A stretch of 64,000 nt of DNA from Wohlfahrtiimonas sp. G9077 (GCF_002252155.1 NZ_NEFD01000004.1:124001-188000), one strand, 5' to 3'; positions 46,844 through 57,010 are shown, counted from the first letter of the stretch. Numbers and translations are program-made. The notes: generated by a model from the sequence alone, not told the origin.

Positions 46844-47320
46844 TTACTGTTTGTTTTGATCACAAATTGGTGCGATGAAATGCACAGCTGTGTCCCAAGG
46901 TTGCTCAATCCATGTATCTTGTGATACATCGATGACGTTAAAGTCCACCAAAGGTTTGCCTTGTGGTTTTGCAAAAATGGTGACGAAGTATGCTTTTGGA
47001 TACAATTGACGGATCAATTTTGCCGTATTGCCAGAGTCCACTAAGTCATCGATGATGACAAAGCCTTCGCCTTCATTCGGTAAATTACACTCTTTGACGA
47101 GTTGCATGTCTGTTTGCTGTTGATATTCATGGTAGCTTGCAATGCACAAAGTATCCACGTAACGAATGTTCAATTCGCGCGCAACGATCGCAGAAGGTAC
47201 TAAACCACCACGACTGACCGCAATGATCCCTTTCCACTCTTGACGTTCGATTAAATGTTGAGATAAAGCTTTCCCGTGAACTTGGAGCATATCCCAAGTA
47301 ACTAAATATTTTTTCGACAT
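46844..47320 (-). CDS. gpt: Xanthine phosphoribosyltransferase Gpt
   Basis: Gpt salvages xanthine and guanine by joining them to PRPP. The 158-residue protein starts [19 protein letters not shown] and has [20 protein letters not shown], the PRPP motif [13 protein letters not shown] and [12 protein letters not shown], matching E. coli Gpt (152 residues). The open frame extends to 47614 across rimO, but ATG 47320 gives the known N-terminus. lpxL follows after two bases. Confidence 0.95.
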   Translation of the reverse strand: MSKKYLVTWDMLQVHGKALSQHLIERQEWKGIIAVSRGGLVPSAIVARELNIRYVDTLCIASYHEYQQQTDMQLVKECNLPNEGEGFVIIDDLVDSGNTAKLIRQLYPKAYFVTIFAKPQGKPLVDFNVIDVSQDTWIEQPWDTAVHFIAPICDQNKQ

Positions 47321-47344
47321 TTTGGTTTCCAGTAGATGAGGTTC

Positions 47345-47353
47345 TGATATAAA
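47345..47353 (+). promoter_or_regulatory. Possible extended -10 promoter for rimO
   Basis: TGATATAAA reads as TG-N-TATAAA. It would start RNA near 47361 and give a leader of about 83 bases that contains the terminator-like hairpin at 47388-47430. Confidence 0.4.
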
Positions 47354-47387
47354 ATAGCCGGTTATTATAGTTTTTTTTCTTTGATTA

Positions 47388-47430
47388 CACCAGTCAAAAC
47401 ATTTGCTGATTTGACTGGTGATCTTTTTTT
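47388..47430 (+). terminator. Terminator-like hairpin in the rimO leader
   Basis: CACCAGTCAAA (47388-47398) pairs perfectly with TTTGACTGGTG (47410-47420) around 11 bases. ATC and seven T follow. It faces rimO, whose start is only 13 bases on, and the gene to the left points the other way, so it cannot be an ordinary 3' terminator. On the minus strand there is no U-tract directly after the stem. Confidence 0.78.
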
Positions 47431-47443
47431 GTAAGGTTAGACA

Positions 47444-48760
47444 GTGACGACTCCTAAGATTGGCTTTGTTTCCCTCGGTTGCCCAAAAGCATTGGTTGAC
47501 TCCGAATATATCTTGACGCAATTGCGTACAGAAGGATATGAAATTGTTCCACAATACAATGATGCGGACCTTGTTGTGGTCAACACTTGTGGCTTTATTG
47601 ATTCTGCGGTGCAAGAGAGTTTAGATGCCATTGGCGAAGCGTTGGATGAAAATGGCAAAGTGATTGTCACCGGCTGTTTAGGTGCTAAAGCTGACACCAT
47701 TTTGGAAAAATATCCCAATGTATTGAGTGTGACCGGCCCACATGCATTCCAAGAATTGATGGGCGCTGTGCACCATCATTTGCCAAAACCACATGATCCA
47801 TTCATGGATTTAGTGCCACAAGCGGGCATCAAATTGACGCCGCGCCATTATGCATATTTAAAAATTGCTGAAGGTTGTAATCACAGTTGTACCTTCTGCA
47901 TCATTCCGACGATGCGCGGTAAACATCAATCGTATCCTGTGGAAAATGTATTGTCACAGGCGAAAAAATTGGTAAGTTCAGGCGTTAAAGAGTTATTGGT
48001 GGTGGCGCAAGATACCAGTGCTTATGGCGTGGATGTGAAATATAAAACAGGCTTTGCCGATGGTAAACCTGTCAGAACACACATTCAAAACCTTTGTGAA
48101 GAGCTTGGCAAAATGGATGCTTGGGTGCGTTTGCATTACATCTATCCTTATCCGCATGTGGATCATTTGATTCCCTTGATGGCAGAAGGCAAAATTTTGC
48201 CATACATCGATGTGCCCATGCAGCATGCATCACCACGCATTTTAAAAGCGATGAAGCGCCCGGCAAACAGTGAAAATATGTTGATGCGTATCAAAAAATG
48301 GCGCGAAATTTGCCCTGAAATCACCATTCGTTCGACATTCATTGTGGGTTTCCCAGGGGAAACGGAAGAAGAGTTCCAAATGCTCTTAGATTTCATTGAA
48401 GAGGCACGTTTAGATCGCGTGGGTGCATTCATTTATTCGCCAGTAGAAGGCGCACCGGCCAATGACATTGCAGAACTCATTCCGGTTGAGATTCAAGAAG
48501 AACGTTTAGGTCGCTTTATGGAGCTTCAAGCGCGCATTTCTGCAGAGAAATTGGCCCTTAAAGTGGGACAAACGTTAGAAGTGTTGGTGGATGATTTTGA
48601 TGCTGAAAATGGCGTGGCCATCGGTCGCACCAAAGCCGATGCACCCGAGATTGATGGTTTGGTCTACATTGATGGCGCCGATGCTTCGTGTGTGGGTAAA
48701 ATTGTCAATGTCTTGATTGATGAAGCGGACACCTATGATTTATATGGTGAGCTCATCTAA
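47444..48760 (+). CDS. rimO: Ribosomal protein S12 methylthiotransferase RimO
   Basis: RimO adds a methylthio group to Asp89 of ribosomal protein S12, using two 4Fe-4S clusters. The 438-residue protein has the first cluster cysteines C13, C49 and C78, the radical SAM cysteines C145, C149 and C152 ([10 protein letters not shown]), and a C-terminal TRAM domain (about 370-438). GTG 47444 is the start, with AAGG ahead. A terminator-like hairpin lies in its leader, so expression may be attenuated. Confidence 0.96.
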   Translation: MTTPKIGFVSLGCPKALVDSEYILTQLRTEGYEIVPQYNDADLVVVNTCGFIDSAVQESLDAIGEALDENGKVIVTGCLGAKADTILEKYPNVLSVTGPHAFQELMGAVHHHLPKPHDPFMDLVPQAGIKLTPRHYAYLKIAEGCNHSCTFCIIPTMRGKHQSYPVENVLSQAKKLVSSGVKELLVVAQDTSAYGVDVKYKTGFADGKPVRTHIQNLCEELGKMDAWVRLHYIYPYPHVDHLIPLMAEGKILPYIDVPMQHASPRILKAMKRPANSENMLMRIKKWREICPEITIRSTFIVGFPGETEEEFQMLLDFIEEARLDRVGAFIYSPVEGAPANDIAELIPVEIQEERLGRFMELQARISAEKLALKVGQTLEVLVDDFDAENGVAIGRTKADAPEIDGLVYIDGADASCVGKIVNVLIDEADTYDLYGELI

Positions 48761-48824
48761 CATGAGTTTTGTGCCGAATTAAGCTACACTATGGAAGTTA
48801 AAATTCACGAAATGGGTAATGATA

Positions 48825-50912
48825 ATGGCCAATGATATTTACAGAATTCTTTATGTTGAAAGCAGTGCAGAAAAGGTCACTCAACTCAAGCAGTTGATTC
48901 GTGTGTCGAGTGTTGAGAGTAAAATCACTTTTGATGTGGCAACGACAGATTCTGTGGATGGCGTCAAAGTTGCCCTAACGAAAGAAGGTTGTGACTTAAT
49001 TCTGTTGCAAGATTCACCGAAAGTGCCGGATTTAAAAGAGATCACAGATGCCATCGGCATGCAAAGCGTGCCGGTGCTTGTGTTAGTGGCAGAGGAGCAA
49101 TTTCTAGAAAAACGCCAAATCATGATGCAAGAAGGGGCGCTGGATGTGGGCTCATTGCAGCAAAGTGATGTATTGTTTAAACAGATCGTGCGTGCCATTT
49201 TTGAGCGTAAAAATCAGCAAGGTTACCGCCAAACGTTAGAAAAAAACGCTCAACTCTCCGAAATCACTGCGCAATTGGCCGCGCAATCTGAAGATTTAAT
49301 TGCTTATTTTGGTGCCGCCGATGGCCTATTTTTATATGCCAACCAAGCCTTTTTAAAATATTTTGGCTGGCAAGATTTTAATGAATTGGCCGCAACCACA
49401 GCACTTGAATACATTGGTGCAGAGCAATCGGCAACCTTTAAAAAGATGATGAAGATTGCGAGCAAAACAGGCAAAGAACAACAAGCGATGCTTAATCTCA
49501 TCAATCCACGCACGGGCAGTGCTTTGGAAGAAATGGTGACGATTAAACCTGCGATGCACGAAGAATTGCCTTGTCTTGAGATCTTTGTGGCCCAATCGAA
49601 TGCAGGGCCAGCGGCGCCAGTTGTGGTGGAAGCGGCGCCTTCGATGGCGGCACAGTTTTATAATCGTTTGGCCTTCATTGAAAATTTATCCAACTTTGTG
49701 GGCAGTTCATCTTGGTTGGTGAGTTTGGTGTTGGAAGATTATTTTAATTTCCGCAAAAAATATGGCGTGGAGATTTTAGAATCCTACTTCATTGGATTGG
49801 CCAAACATTTAGAATCACAGATCAGTAATCTACATTATGCGCGCTATTCTGATGAAAGCATTGTGCTATTGCTCACCAACAGCGACATGACCAAAGTCGA
49901 TCGCTTAGGCATGGCGATTGTGGCCAGCGCAGAAGGTTATGTATTTAAGGCGGGCGATGCAAGTTTTCATGGTGCCTTTTCCTTCTCTTACACCAATTTA
50001 GGCGATTCGGTCGATGGCATCAATGATGCGTGCGCGCGCTTAGATGAGTTATCGGGCTTATTAGAAACGCGCGTTGTCTTTACAGATAAAAAAGAGGAAT
50101 CAACGCGCGCCATTCAAGCGGTTCAGCATGGCGTTGAAACATTGGAAGTTGGCGACATCGATGAAGAGTACATGCCACTCTTTACCGCATTAAACAGTGA
50201 CAATGTGCGTCAAACGTACATTCCGGTGGCAGACTTTTTGGCTCAAGGCCAAGAGAATTACATTGCAAGCTTTGCCCTGCGTGATGAAAAGGGCGAACCT
50301 GTGGTTTGGAATCGAAGTTTCACGTTTACCTCAGACAATGTCTTGATGCGTGATTTGGATCAATTCATGCTCTCAACAGCTGCGGATAACCTTGCTAAGG
50401 TTGAGGGCGGCAATAAACGCATTTTAGTGCCGTTATCCATGTACTTTTTAACCAAGCCTGAATATTTGATCGATTGGATTGAGAAAAATGCCAAAGCGCC
50501 ATGCAGCAGTCATCAAATCATCTTTGGTTTGGCAGAAGAGGTGGTGGATGAGCATTTTGAGGCGGCCAAACACTTCTTTAGCATCATTGCCGATGCAGGC
50601 TTTGCTGGCATGGTGTATGACGTTGTCGACATCACTTCAACCATGGTCAGTGAGCTTGATGTGGCGATGGTGGCATTGTCCGAAAACTGTATTGGCCGAA
50701 TGAGCCGCAGCATCTCGAGTGATGAGATGATTAAATTGCCAAAATTATTACAAGATTTAGAGCGCAAAGGCGCAGGTTTAATGGCCACGGGCGTTAATTC
50801 ACCCACAAGCATGACATTGGTTTGGGAATACACCATTCCTTATGCTTCTGGCACGATGATTGGTGCGGTGACAGAGTCATTGGACTTTGATTTTTCACAA
50901 GTGATTATGTAA
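48825..50912 (+). CDS. FimX-like protein: degenerate REC-PAS-GGDEF-EAL
   Basis: A 695-residue cytoplasmic protein with the layout of P. aeruginosa FimX, which binds c-di-GMP and controls type IV pilus assembly. Residues 5-125 look like a receiver (RILYVESSAEKV), but the phosphoacceptor position is Gln62 (DLILLQDSP). A PAS domain covers about 155-260, then an Ala/Pro linker. The GGDEF fold (about 285-430) has YSDES at 341-345 in place of GGDEF, and the EAL-like part (about 445-695) has ASFALRD where EAL should be. Neither cyclase nor phosphodiesterase activity is expected. ATG 48819 is the alternative start. lptE follows after 11 bases. Confidence 0.78.
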   Translation: MANDIYRILYVESSAEKVTQLKQLIRVSSVESKITFDVATTDSVDGVKVALTKEGCDLILLQDSPKVPDLKEITDAIGMQSVPVLVLVAEEQFLEKRQIMMQEGALDVGSLQQSDVLFKQIVRAIFERKNQQGYRQTLEKNAQLSEITAQLAAQSEDLIAYFGAADGLFLYANQAFLKYFGWQDFNELAATTALEYIGAEQSATFKKMMKIASKTGKEQQAMLNLINPRTGSALEEMVTIKPAMHEELPCLEIFVAQSNAGPAAPVVVEAAPSMAAQFYNRLAFIENLSNFVGSSSWLVSLVLEDYFNFRKKYGVEILESYFIGLAKHLESQISNLHYARYSDESIVLLLTNSDMTKVDRLGMAIVASAEGYVFKAGDASFHGAFSFSYTNLGDSVDGINDACARLDELSGLLETRVVFTDKKEESTRAIQAVQHGVETLEVGDIDEEYMPLFTALNSDNVRQTYIPVADFLAQGQENYIASFALRDEKGEPVVWNRSFTFTSDNVLMRDLDQFMLSTAADNLAKVEGGNKRILVPLSMYFLTKPEYLIDWIEKNAKAPCSSHQIIFGLAEEVVDEHFEAAKHFFSIIADAGFAGMVYDVVDITSTMVSELDVAMVALSENCIGRMSRSISSDEMIKLPKLLQDLERKGAGLMATGVNSPTSMTLVWEYTIPYASGTMIGAVTESLDFDFSQVIM

Positions 50913-50923
50913 GGGGATCAACA

Positions 50924-51433
50924 ATGACAATGACTCGACGCAGTGTATTGCTAGGCGCAGCTGCCTTAATGCTTACCGGTTGTGGTTTTCATTTGCGTGG
51001 CGCCATCAAATGGCCGAAAGCGTATCAAAATGTTTATATGGCAGGTTATAACCCCGATGATCGCCAAACCTTTTACAGTGCCGTGGCCAAATATTTTCCT
51101 GATCATGTGCAATTGGTGCAAAATGAAGCGAATGCTGACTTGATCATTCAGGTGCTCTCTGAACAACAAAGTTCACGCGCTGTGTCAGGCTTAGCGGTGG
51201 ATCGTGCCACAGAAGAAGTGGTGACGTTAACCATTGTGGTGCAAGTGAAAGATCGTGATGGTCAAGAGATTTTACCGCCAACAACATTGATGCGTGAGCG
51301 TGACTTTAGCTATCAAGAAGCGGCGTTACTCAGTAAATCCACCGACAGCCAACGTGTATCTGCAGCGCTTCGCGAAGAGCTTGCCGCCATGTTCATGCGC
51401 CGTTTAGAAGCGGCATTACGAGTCCAGCCATGA
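50924..51433 (+). CDS. lptE: LPS-assembly lipoprotein LptE
   Basis: LptE plugs the LptD barrel that places LPS in the outer leaflet. The 169-residue protein has a signal peptide ending LTGC (C20) followed at once by GFHLRG, the LptE hallmark. VSGLAVDRATEEVVTLTIVVQV and the helical C-terminus with REELAAMFMRRLEAAL also fit. A twin-arginine-like TRRSVLLG precedes the hydrophobic core, unusual for LptE. In enterics lptE lies between leuS and holA; here it sits between the fimX-like gene and dtd, with a four-base overlap to dtd. Confidence 0.86.
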   Translation: MTMTRRSVLLGAAALMLTGCGFHLRGAIKWPKAYQNVYMAGYNPDDRQTFYSAVAKYFPDHVQLVQNEANADLIIQVLSEQQSSRAVSGLAVDRATEEVVTLTIVVQVKDRDGQEILPPTTLMRERDFSYQEAALLSKSTDSQRVSAALREELAAMFMRRLEAALRVQP

Positions 51434-51867
51434 TTGCCTTGATTCAACGGGTCAATCACGCCAGTGTCAAGGTGGATGGCAAAGTCATCGGGGCGATTGA
51501 TGCCGGTTTATTGGCGCTTGTGGCCATTGAGAAACATGACACGCCACAAACGGTGGAAAAGATGGTGGAAAAAATCGTCCATTATCGAATTTTTTCTGAT
51601 GATGCCGGTAAAATGAATCGCTCATTACAAGATGTTGATGGCGGATTGTTATTGGTGTCGCAATTTACGTTGCTGGCCAATACCGATAAAGGGCGCCGTC
51701 CATCCTTTACAGAAAGCCCGCCGGTTGAGATGAGCATGGCGCTGTATGCGCACAGCATAGAACATGCCAAAACATTGCTGCCAACGGTGGCACAAGGGGA
51801 ATTTGGGGCCGATATGAAAGTATCCTTAGAAAACGATGGCCCTGTCACATTTTGGTTAGAAGTGTAG
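51430..51867 (+). CDS. dtd: D-aminoacyl-tRNA deacylase Dtd
   Basis: Dtd removes D-amino acids and glycine wrongly attached to tRNA. The 145-residue protein (145 in E. coli) starts MIALIQRVNHASVKVDG and has the two signature motifs SQFTL and NDGPVT that form the cross-subunit active site. It overlaps lptE by four bases (ATGA), and ruvB begins at the very next base after its stop. Confidence 0.97.
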   Translation: MIALIQRVNHASVKVDGKVIGAIDAGLLALVAIEKHDTPQTVEKMVEKIVHYRIFSDDAGKMNRSLQDVDGGLLLVSQFTLLANTDKGRRPSFTESPPVEMSMALYAHSIEHAKTLLPTVAQGEFGADMKVSLENDGPVTFWLEV

Positions 51868-52875
51868 ATGATAGAATCCGATAGAATATTGATCAGCGGT
51901 GAAAAGCAGCGCGAAGAAACCGTCATTGATCGCGCCATTCGCCCCAAACGTTTACAAGATTACACAGGGCAAGCGGCGCTTCGCAATCAGTTAGAAATTT
52001 TCATCACGGCGGCACGCAATCGTGGTGAAGCGCTCGATCATGTGCTGCTCTTTGGGCCGCCAGGATTGGGAAAAACAACGCTTGCGCACATCATTGCCCA
52101 TGAGTTGGATGTGGGGTTAAAGCAAACTTCTGGCCCTGTACTTGAAAAAGCAGGGGATTTGGCGGCATTATTGACGAATTTAGAGCCCAATGATGTGCTG
52201 TTCATCGATGAGATCCATCGTTTAAGCCCGATGATTGAAGAGGTGCTCTATCCTGCGCTTGAGGATTATCAGCTCGACATCATGATCGGTGAAGGGCCCG
52301 CAGCCCGCTCCATTAAAATTGATTTGCCGCCCTTTACATTGGTGGGCGCCACAACGCGGGCAGGATTATTAACCTCGCCGCTGCGTGATCGCTTTGGCAT
52401 CATGTCCCGCTTGCAGTTTTATTCCAATGATGAATTGACCAACATTGTGTTGCGCTCAGCCTCACTGTTGAATGTGGAATTGATGCCAGAGGGCGCCGCT
52501 GAAATAGGGAAGCGCTCCCGCGGTACGCCAAGGATTGCCAATCGTTTATTGCGCCGCGTGCGCGATGTGGCAGAGGTGCGTTCAAATGGCGTCATTGATG
52601 TGGCCATTGCTAAAGAAGCATTAAACATGTTGGAAATTGATGCCTATGGTTTAGATGAGCACGATCGCCGTTTGTTGCAGTTGATTGTGGAAAAATTTTC
52701 AGGCGGTCCTGTGGGGTTAGATACGATTGCCTCAGCTTTAGGGGAAGATCGCGGTACGTTAGAAGATGTGATTGAGCCTTACTTGATTCAAGAGGGCTTC
52801 ATTATGCGCACCCCAAAAGGTCGCGTGGCCACTGAAAAGTGTTGGCAATATTTTGGCTTAGAGATGGAAGCATGA
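51868..52875 (+). CDS. ruvB: Holliday junction branch migration helicase RuvB
   Basis: RuvB is the AAA+ motor that moves Holliday junctions with RuvA. The 335-residue protein has [11 protein letters not shown], Walker [12 protein letters not shown], Walker [11 protein letters not shown], the arginine-finger region [18 protein letters not shown] and the winged helix ending [16 protein letters not shown]. It starts directly after the dtd stop and overlaps nagZ by four bases. ruvA and ruvC, its usual neighbours, are not in the window. Confidence 0.97.
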   Translation: MIESDRILISGEKQREETVIDRAIRPKRLQDYTGQAALRNQLEIFITAARNRGEALDHVLLFGPPGLGKTTLAHIIAHELDVGLKQTSGPVLEKAGDLAALLTNLEPNDVLFIDEIHRLSPMIEEVLYPALEDYQLDIMIGEGPAARSIKIDLPPFTLVGATTRAGLLTSPLRDRFGIMSRLQFYSNDELTNIVLRSASLLNVELMPEGAAEIGKRSRGTPRIANRLLRRVRDVAEVRSNGVIDVAIAKEALNMLEIDAYGLDEHDRRLLQLIVEKFSGGPVGLDTIASALGEDRGTLEDVIEPYLIQEGFIMRTPKGRVATEKCWQYFGLEMEA

Positions 52876-53831
52876 TGCAAAAAACAGGTGGATTGATCAT
52901 CGGATTACAAGGTACAACCGTCACGACTCAAGAGCGTGCATGGCTTATGCATCCTTTGGTGGTGGGCGTGATTTTATTCACCCGCAATTATGAAAGCTTA
53001 GAGCAGCTCATTTTGTTGACGGCAAAAATCAAAATGATCAACCCGAAATTAATGATCTCTGTGGATCATGAAGGTGGGCGCGTTCAGCGTTTTCGTGAGG
53101 GATTCAGCCGTTTACCACCGATGGGATCATTAAAAGAGTTGTATGCACAAAATATGCATTCAGCCCTCATGCAAGCGGAGCATTATGGTTATGTGATGGC
53201 TTCAGAGCTCAAGCAAGTGGGTGTGGATTTTAGCTATGCGCCCGTGTGTGACATTGATTATGGGCACAATACCGTGATTGGCGATCGCGCCTTTCACAGT
53301 GAGCCCGATGCTGTGGCAGCATTGGTGATGGCCTTTTATCAAGGCATTCGTCGCGCTGGCTCCATTGGTGTGGCTAAGCATTTTCCGGGACATGGTTATG
53401 TGTCAGTGGATACCCATTTAGGGATTGGCATTGATGAGCGCTCGCTTGATGAGATCGAACGCACAGATTTATTGCCCTTCATCACATTGATTGATGCGGG
53501 CATAGAAGGCGTGATGCCTGCACACATCATCTATACAGCGATTGATGATGCCCATACAGCGGTCACTTCACGCACATGGCTCACTTATCTTCGTAATGTG
53601 TTGCATTTTGACGGCGCGATCATCAGTGATGATTTAGACATGCAAGGGGCGGCACATTTAGGCAGTGCGATTGAAAAAGCACAAGCCTGCTTTGATGCAG
53701 GCATTGACATCATTTTGTGCTGCAATGATTTTGCGGCGATTGAGGAACTGTTATCACTGACCACAGAGCGCAGCCTCAGTGAGGATGTGCGCTTTCGTTG
53801 TGAAGTGATGCGAGCCCATTTACAACATTGA
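52872..53831 (+). CDS. nagZ: Beta-N-acetylhexosaminidase NagZ
   Basis: NagZ removes GlcNAc from anhydro-muropeptides in the cytoplasm during wall recycling; its products can induce AmpC beta-lactamase in species that have AmpR. The 319-residue GH3 enzyme has [16 protein letters not shown], the flexible catalytic loop motif KHFPGHG and the nucleophile region [10 protein letters not shown]. It starts in the ruvB stop (ATGA); an upstream frame to 52839 is rejected. Its last 56 bases overlap a convergent gene on the other strand. Confidence 0.95.
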   Translation: MMQKTGGLIIGLQGTTVTTQERAWLMHPLVVGVILFTRNYESLEQLILLTAKIKMINPKLMISVDHEGGRVQRFREGFSRLPPMGSLKELYAQNMHSALMQAEHYGYVMASELKQVGVDFSYAPVCDIDYGHNTVIGDRAFHSEPDAVAALVMAFYQGIRRAGSIGVAKHFPGHGYVSVDTHLGIGIDERSLDEIERTDLLPFITLIDAGIEGVMPAHIIYTAIDDAHTAVTSRTWLTYLRNVLHFDGAIISDDLDMQGAAHLGSAIEKAQACFDAGIDIILCCNDFAAIEELLSLTTERSLSEDVRFRCEVMRAHLQH

Positions 53832-54564
53832 TGGGCAGGCGCTTACACATGTGAGGATCAAAGCGCATGCCTAAATCGTAATGTAAAACGCCATCAGGAT
53901 CACGATACGCATAGGCATAATGATCATCATAATAATGCCATACATAGAGTGCATCAATGGGAAAACCGGCCTCAATTTTCAACTTTTTGGTTAAAGTTTT
54001 ATTGAGGTGAAAGCAGCCCATGAATTCTAAATCATGGGCTTTGAGCCCATCTTCATCGATCAATAAGTCACCATATTCATAGCGCATAAATGGCGCGATG
54101 CCACGCTCTTCTTGATCAGTCAATCCTGTGGTACCAAACCAATCGGCCGTTTCTAAAGCGCAAGCTTCGGCCCGTTCATTGCGTTCAAAAACATCATCGG
54201 TGATGAAATCATCTTTCAGGACATAAAAGAATTCTGTTTTGCAGTGCCCTGAATAAAAGAGCTCAGCATTTGAATTGGGTAAAGGCACAGCAATATTGTG
54301 CATGCCTTGAATGAGGGAGGGATCATTTTCTTCGCTGAGCCATAAAAATTGTGACACCACAATGTGTAAAGCGGCATCAATGGGATCAAAACGACGAGAG
54401 AGCTCAATGGTGGTGTGTTCAGATAAACCTTCGGCAGAAAGCTGCATGCGCTCAGGCAAGGCTAAGAAATCTTGATAGGATTGTGTTTTTAACGCATCAA
54501 CCAGCGCTTCAAAGATGGCATTGTCTTTTGTATGTATTGTTTTTAACACAATGATCGTCTCCAT
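53776..54564 (-). CDS. Conserved-looking hypothetical protein, family not recognised
   Basis: A 262-residue acidic, soluble protein with no signal peptide or membrane segment; I do not recognise the family. The central part is rich in aromatic and acidic residues (FFYVLKDDFITDDVF, LYVWHYYDDHYAYAYRDPDG), and the C-terminus has FDPHMCKRLP. Codon use looks like that of its neighbours, which supports a real gene. ATG 54564 is taken as the start (GTG 54582 is possible); neither has a strong ribosome site. It faces nagZ and overlaps its 3' end by 56 bases, and no terminator lies between them. It is divergent from nfo. Confidence 0.65.
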   Translation of the reverse strand: METIIVLKTIHTKDNAIFEALVDALKTQSYQDFLALPERMQLSAEGLSEHTTIELSRRFDPIDAALHIVVSQFLWLSEENDPSLIQGMHNIAVPLPNSNAELFYSGHCKTEFFYVLKDDFITDDVFERNERAEACALETADWFGTTGLTDQEERGIAPFMRYEYGDLLIDEDGLKAHDLEFMGCFHLNKTLTKKLKIEAGFPIDALYVWHYYDDHYAYAYRDPDGVLHYDLGMRFDPHMCKRLPINVVNGLASLHNESAHPH

Positions 54565-54689
54565 TTTGGTAACAATGCTCACTAGTTTACGGGGAATTGA
54601 AAAAAATACTTTGATCTAGTGACAGTTTTTGCTTTAAAAAACATTTAACTGCATTAAAATGTAAACTTTTGTCGATGGGATTGAAAGGT

Positions 54690-55541
54690 ATGACCTATTT
54701 TGTGGGCGCACATGTCAGCGCATCCGGCGGGGTTGATTTAGCGCCGCAACGAGCGAAAGAGATTGGGGCAAATGCATTTGCCTTATTTACAAAAAATCAG
54801 CGCCAATGGAAAGCAAAACCGCTTGAGCCCAAAGTGATTGCCAATTTTAAAAAAGAGTGTTTTAAACTTGGCTTTAAGGGCAACCAAATTTTGCCCCATG
54901 ACAGTTATCTCATTAATTTAGGGCATCCGGAAACAGAAGGGCTCAACAAATCGCGTGAAGCCTTTTTAGATGAGTTGCAACGCTGCGAGCAATTGGGCAT
55001 TGAGTTGTTGAACTTTCATCCGGGCAGTCATTTAAATAAAATCAATGTTTCTGATTGTTTAGCGCGCATTGGCGAGTCCATTAACATTGCGCTGGATCAA
55101 ACGAAAAATGTGGTAGCAGTGATTGAAAACACGGCAGGGCAAGGCAGCAATTTAGGCTTTGAGTTTGAGCAATTGGCAGAAATCATTGATCATGTGGAAG
55201 ATAAAAGCCGCGTGGGCGTATGCATCGATACTTGTCATGCCTTTGTGGCAGGGTATGATTTACGCACGTTTGAAGCGTGTGAAAAAACATTCACAGCCTT
55301 TGATGAGATCGTCGGTTATCGATATCTACGTGCCATGCATTTAAACGATGCGAAAACAGACTTTGAAAGCCGCGTGGATCGCCATGCAAGTTTAGGACAA
55401 GGCACCATTGGTTTAGGGGCATTTGAATACATCATGCAGCAACCACAATTTGAAGGCATTCCCTTGATTTTAGAAACCACAAATCCTGAGATTTGGGATC
55501 AAGAGATCGGTTTATTGCGCAGTTTTACACAGGAAGCATGA
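54690..55541 (+). CDS. nfo: Endonuclease IV (Nfo)
   Basis: Nfo cleaves DNA at abasic sites and removes blocked 3' ends in base excision repair. The 283-residue TIM-barrel enzyme has [50 protein letters not shown] and [22 protein letters not shown], containing the three-zinc ligands. ATG 54690 gives the family start; upstream TTG/ATG codons at 54669 and 54675 are less likely. It overlaps rsmJ by four bases. Confidence 0.96.
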   Translation: MTYFVGAHVSASGGVDLAPQRAKEIGANAFALFTKNQRQWKAKPLEPKVIANFKKECFKLGFKGNQILPHDSYLINLGHPETEGLNKSREAFLDELQRCEQLGIELLNFHPGSHLNKINVSDCLARIGESINIALDQTKNVVAVIENTAGQGSNLGFEFEQLAEIIDHVEDKSRVGVCIDTCHAFVAGYDLRTFEACEKTFTAFDEIVGYRYLRAMHLNDAKTDFESRVDRHASLGQGTIGLGAFEYIMQQPQFEGIPLILETTNPEIWDQEIGLLRSFTQEA

Positions 55542-56290
55542 TGGATTCATTAGCATTAATTTTGCCAGAAGATGGGCAAATGCCAACATTGGCCAATACT
55601 TACACAGTGCAAGGCACAGATGTGACTTACCCATCATTTGTGTGGGATGGGCAATCGCTCTTTTGGCAAGATGAAGCGAAACAAAAATTAAAAGTGGACT
55701 TTGCCTCCCCAAAACAGTTGTGGCGTTTTTCTAAACTCAATAAAGCCCAAGAGCCCATTTTACGGGCTTTAAAATGGAAAAATGGCGAAGGTCAAACGGT
55801 GTGGGATTTAACGGCAGGACTTGGGCGCGATGGTGGATTGCTGGCATATTCTGGTTGTACAGTGACATTCTTTGAGCGCAACCCCACGTTGCAAATTCTG
55901 CTCTCTGAGGCGATTTTTAGCCTGCAAACAGAGATGCCAGAGATGGCCGCGCGCATTACGTTAAATGCCATGAGCTCGATTGATCATTTAAAATTGGCAT
56001 TAAAAGATGACACCATGGTATTGCCAAACAGTTGTTATATGGATCCGATGTATCCGCATCGCAAAAAATCAGCCTTGGTGAAATTAGATCTACGCATGGT
56101 GCGTGATTTAGTGGGCGATGATCCAGACAGTGCAGAGTTACTGTCATTGGCGATTGATTTGCTAAAAAGTGGCCGTGGCATGCAGCGCGTGGTGGTCAAG
56201 CGTCCAGCGAAATCAGAATATTTGGGGGATTTTAAACCCAGTTACAGCGTTGAAGCGCCCAATACGCGCCTCGATGTCTATGTGCCTTAA
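55538..56290 (+). CDS. rsmJ: 16S rRNA guanine-1516 N2-methyltransferase RsmJ
   Basis: RsmJ methylates G1516 of 16S rRNA. The 250-residue protein has the SAM-binding [19 protein letters not shown] followed by FFERNP, and the family signature [29 protein letters not shown] lies near the end, as in E. coli RsmJ (YhiQ). It begins in the nfo stop (ATGATG), with AGGAAG ahead; the second ATG at 55541 is an alternative. A HAD gene follows after nine bases. Confidence 0.93.
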   Translation: MMDSLALILPEDGQMPTLANTYTVQGTDVTYPSFVWDGQSLFWQDEAKQKLKVDFASPKQLWRFSKLNKAQEPILRALKWKNGEGQTVWDLTAGLGRDGGLLAYSGCTVTFFERNPTLQILLSEAIFSLQTEMPEMAARITLNAMSSIDHLKLALKDDTMVLPNSCYMDPMYPHRKKSALVKLDLRMVRDLVGDDPDSAELLSLAIDLLKSGRGMQRVVVKRPAKSEYLGDFKPSYSVEAPNTRLDVYVP

Positions 56291-56299
56291 GGAGTCAAC

Positions 56300-56974
56300 A
56301 TGAAACAGTTACAAGGGGCCATTTTTGATGTGGATGGCTTGCTCTTTAATACCGAGCAGCTCTATTGCGACATCTGCATTGATGTGGCGCCTAAATATGG
56401 CATCACTTCGTATGATGAGCACTATTATCGCCGTTATTTGGGCACATCGAATCAAGATTTATACACGATTTATCGTCAAGATTTCCCTTTTTTGAGTATT
56501 GAGGCTGTGGATCAATTCATTCGCGAAGTGCAGTCGATTGCAGAGGGTTACTTGTTGGCCGGCAATGTGGCCATCAAGCCTGGTGCCGCTGAGTTATTGG
56601 CATTTTTAGCATCCCATGAGATTCCTTGTGTGATTGCTTCAAACAATTATGCCCATTTCATTGATGCGATGCTCACGCATCATGGCATTCGCGAGCATTT
56701 TGGAGAGATTTATGCCCTTGATCACATTGAAAATCCAAAGCCACATCCGGAAATTGTTCATAAAGCGGTGGATTTTTTAGGGCAAGCGCATGGCGATGTG
56801 GTGATGTTTGAAGATTCCACCAATGGTGCAAAGGCTGCGATTGCCGCCAATGTGCCGGTGATCATGGTGCCGGATATGTTGCCGCCGCCCGATGCACTTC
56901 GTCCCTCTTTGCTCAAAGAGTGCGAAAGCTTAAAACATGCATCTGACTTTATTCAGCAGCATTACCATTGGTAA
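56300..56974 (+). CDS. HAD-superfamily hydrolase (beta-phosphoglucomutase-like phosphatase)
   Basis: A 224-residue cytoplasmic HAD hydrolase. Motif I is FDVDGLLFNTE with the nucleophile D10 and D12, motif II is CVIASNN, motif III lysine is in NPKPHPEI, and motif IV is MFEDSTNGAKAA. The helical cap after motif I puts it in the subclass with YniC, GPH and beta-phosphoglucomutase. The substrate is probably a small sugar phosphate, but it cannot be named. AAGGAG precedes the start, and a bidirectional terminator follows. Confidence 0.85.
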   Translation: MKQLQGAIFDVDGLLFNTEQLYCDICIDVAPKYGITSYDEHYYRRYLGTSNQDLYTIYRQDFPFLSIEAVDQFIREVQSIAEGYLLAGNVAIKPGAAELLAFLASHEIPCVIASNNYAHFIDAMLTHHGIREHFGEIYALDHIENPKPHPEIVHKAVDFLGQAHGDVVMFEDSTNGAKAAIAANVPVIMVPDMLPPPDALRPSLLKECESLKHASDFIQQHYHW

Positions 56975-56980
56975 GAGGAT

Positions 56981-57008
56981 AAAAAAGCGAACAGATGTTC
57001 GCTTTTTT
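56981..57008. terminator. Bidirectional terminator between the HAD gene and yqgE
   Basis: GCGAAC (56987-56992) pairs with GTTCGC (56997-57002), flanked by six A and six T. Confidence 0.92.
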
Positions 57009-57010
57009 CA

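Noticed and set aside
53832-54100. Terminator for nagZ downstream of its stop
   Set aside because: No hairpin with a T-run is visible; the sequence here codes for the convergent hypothetical gene.
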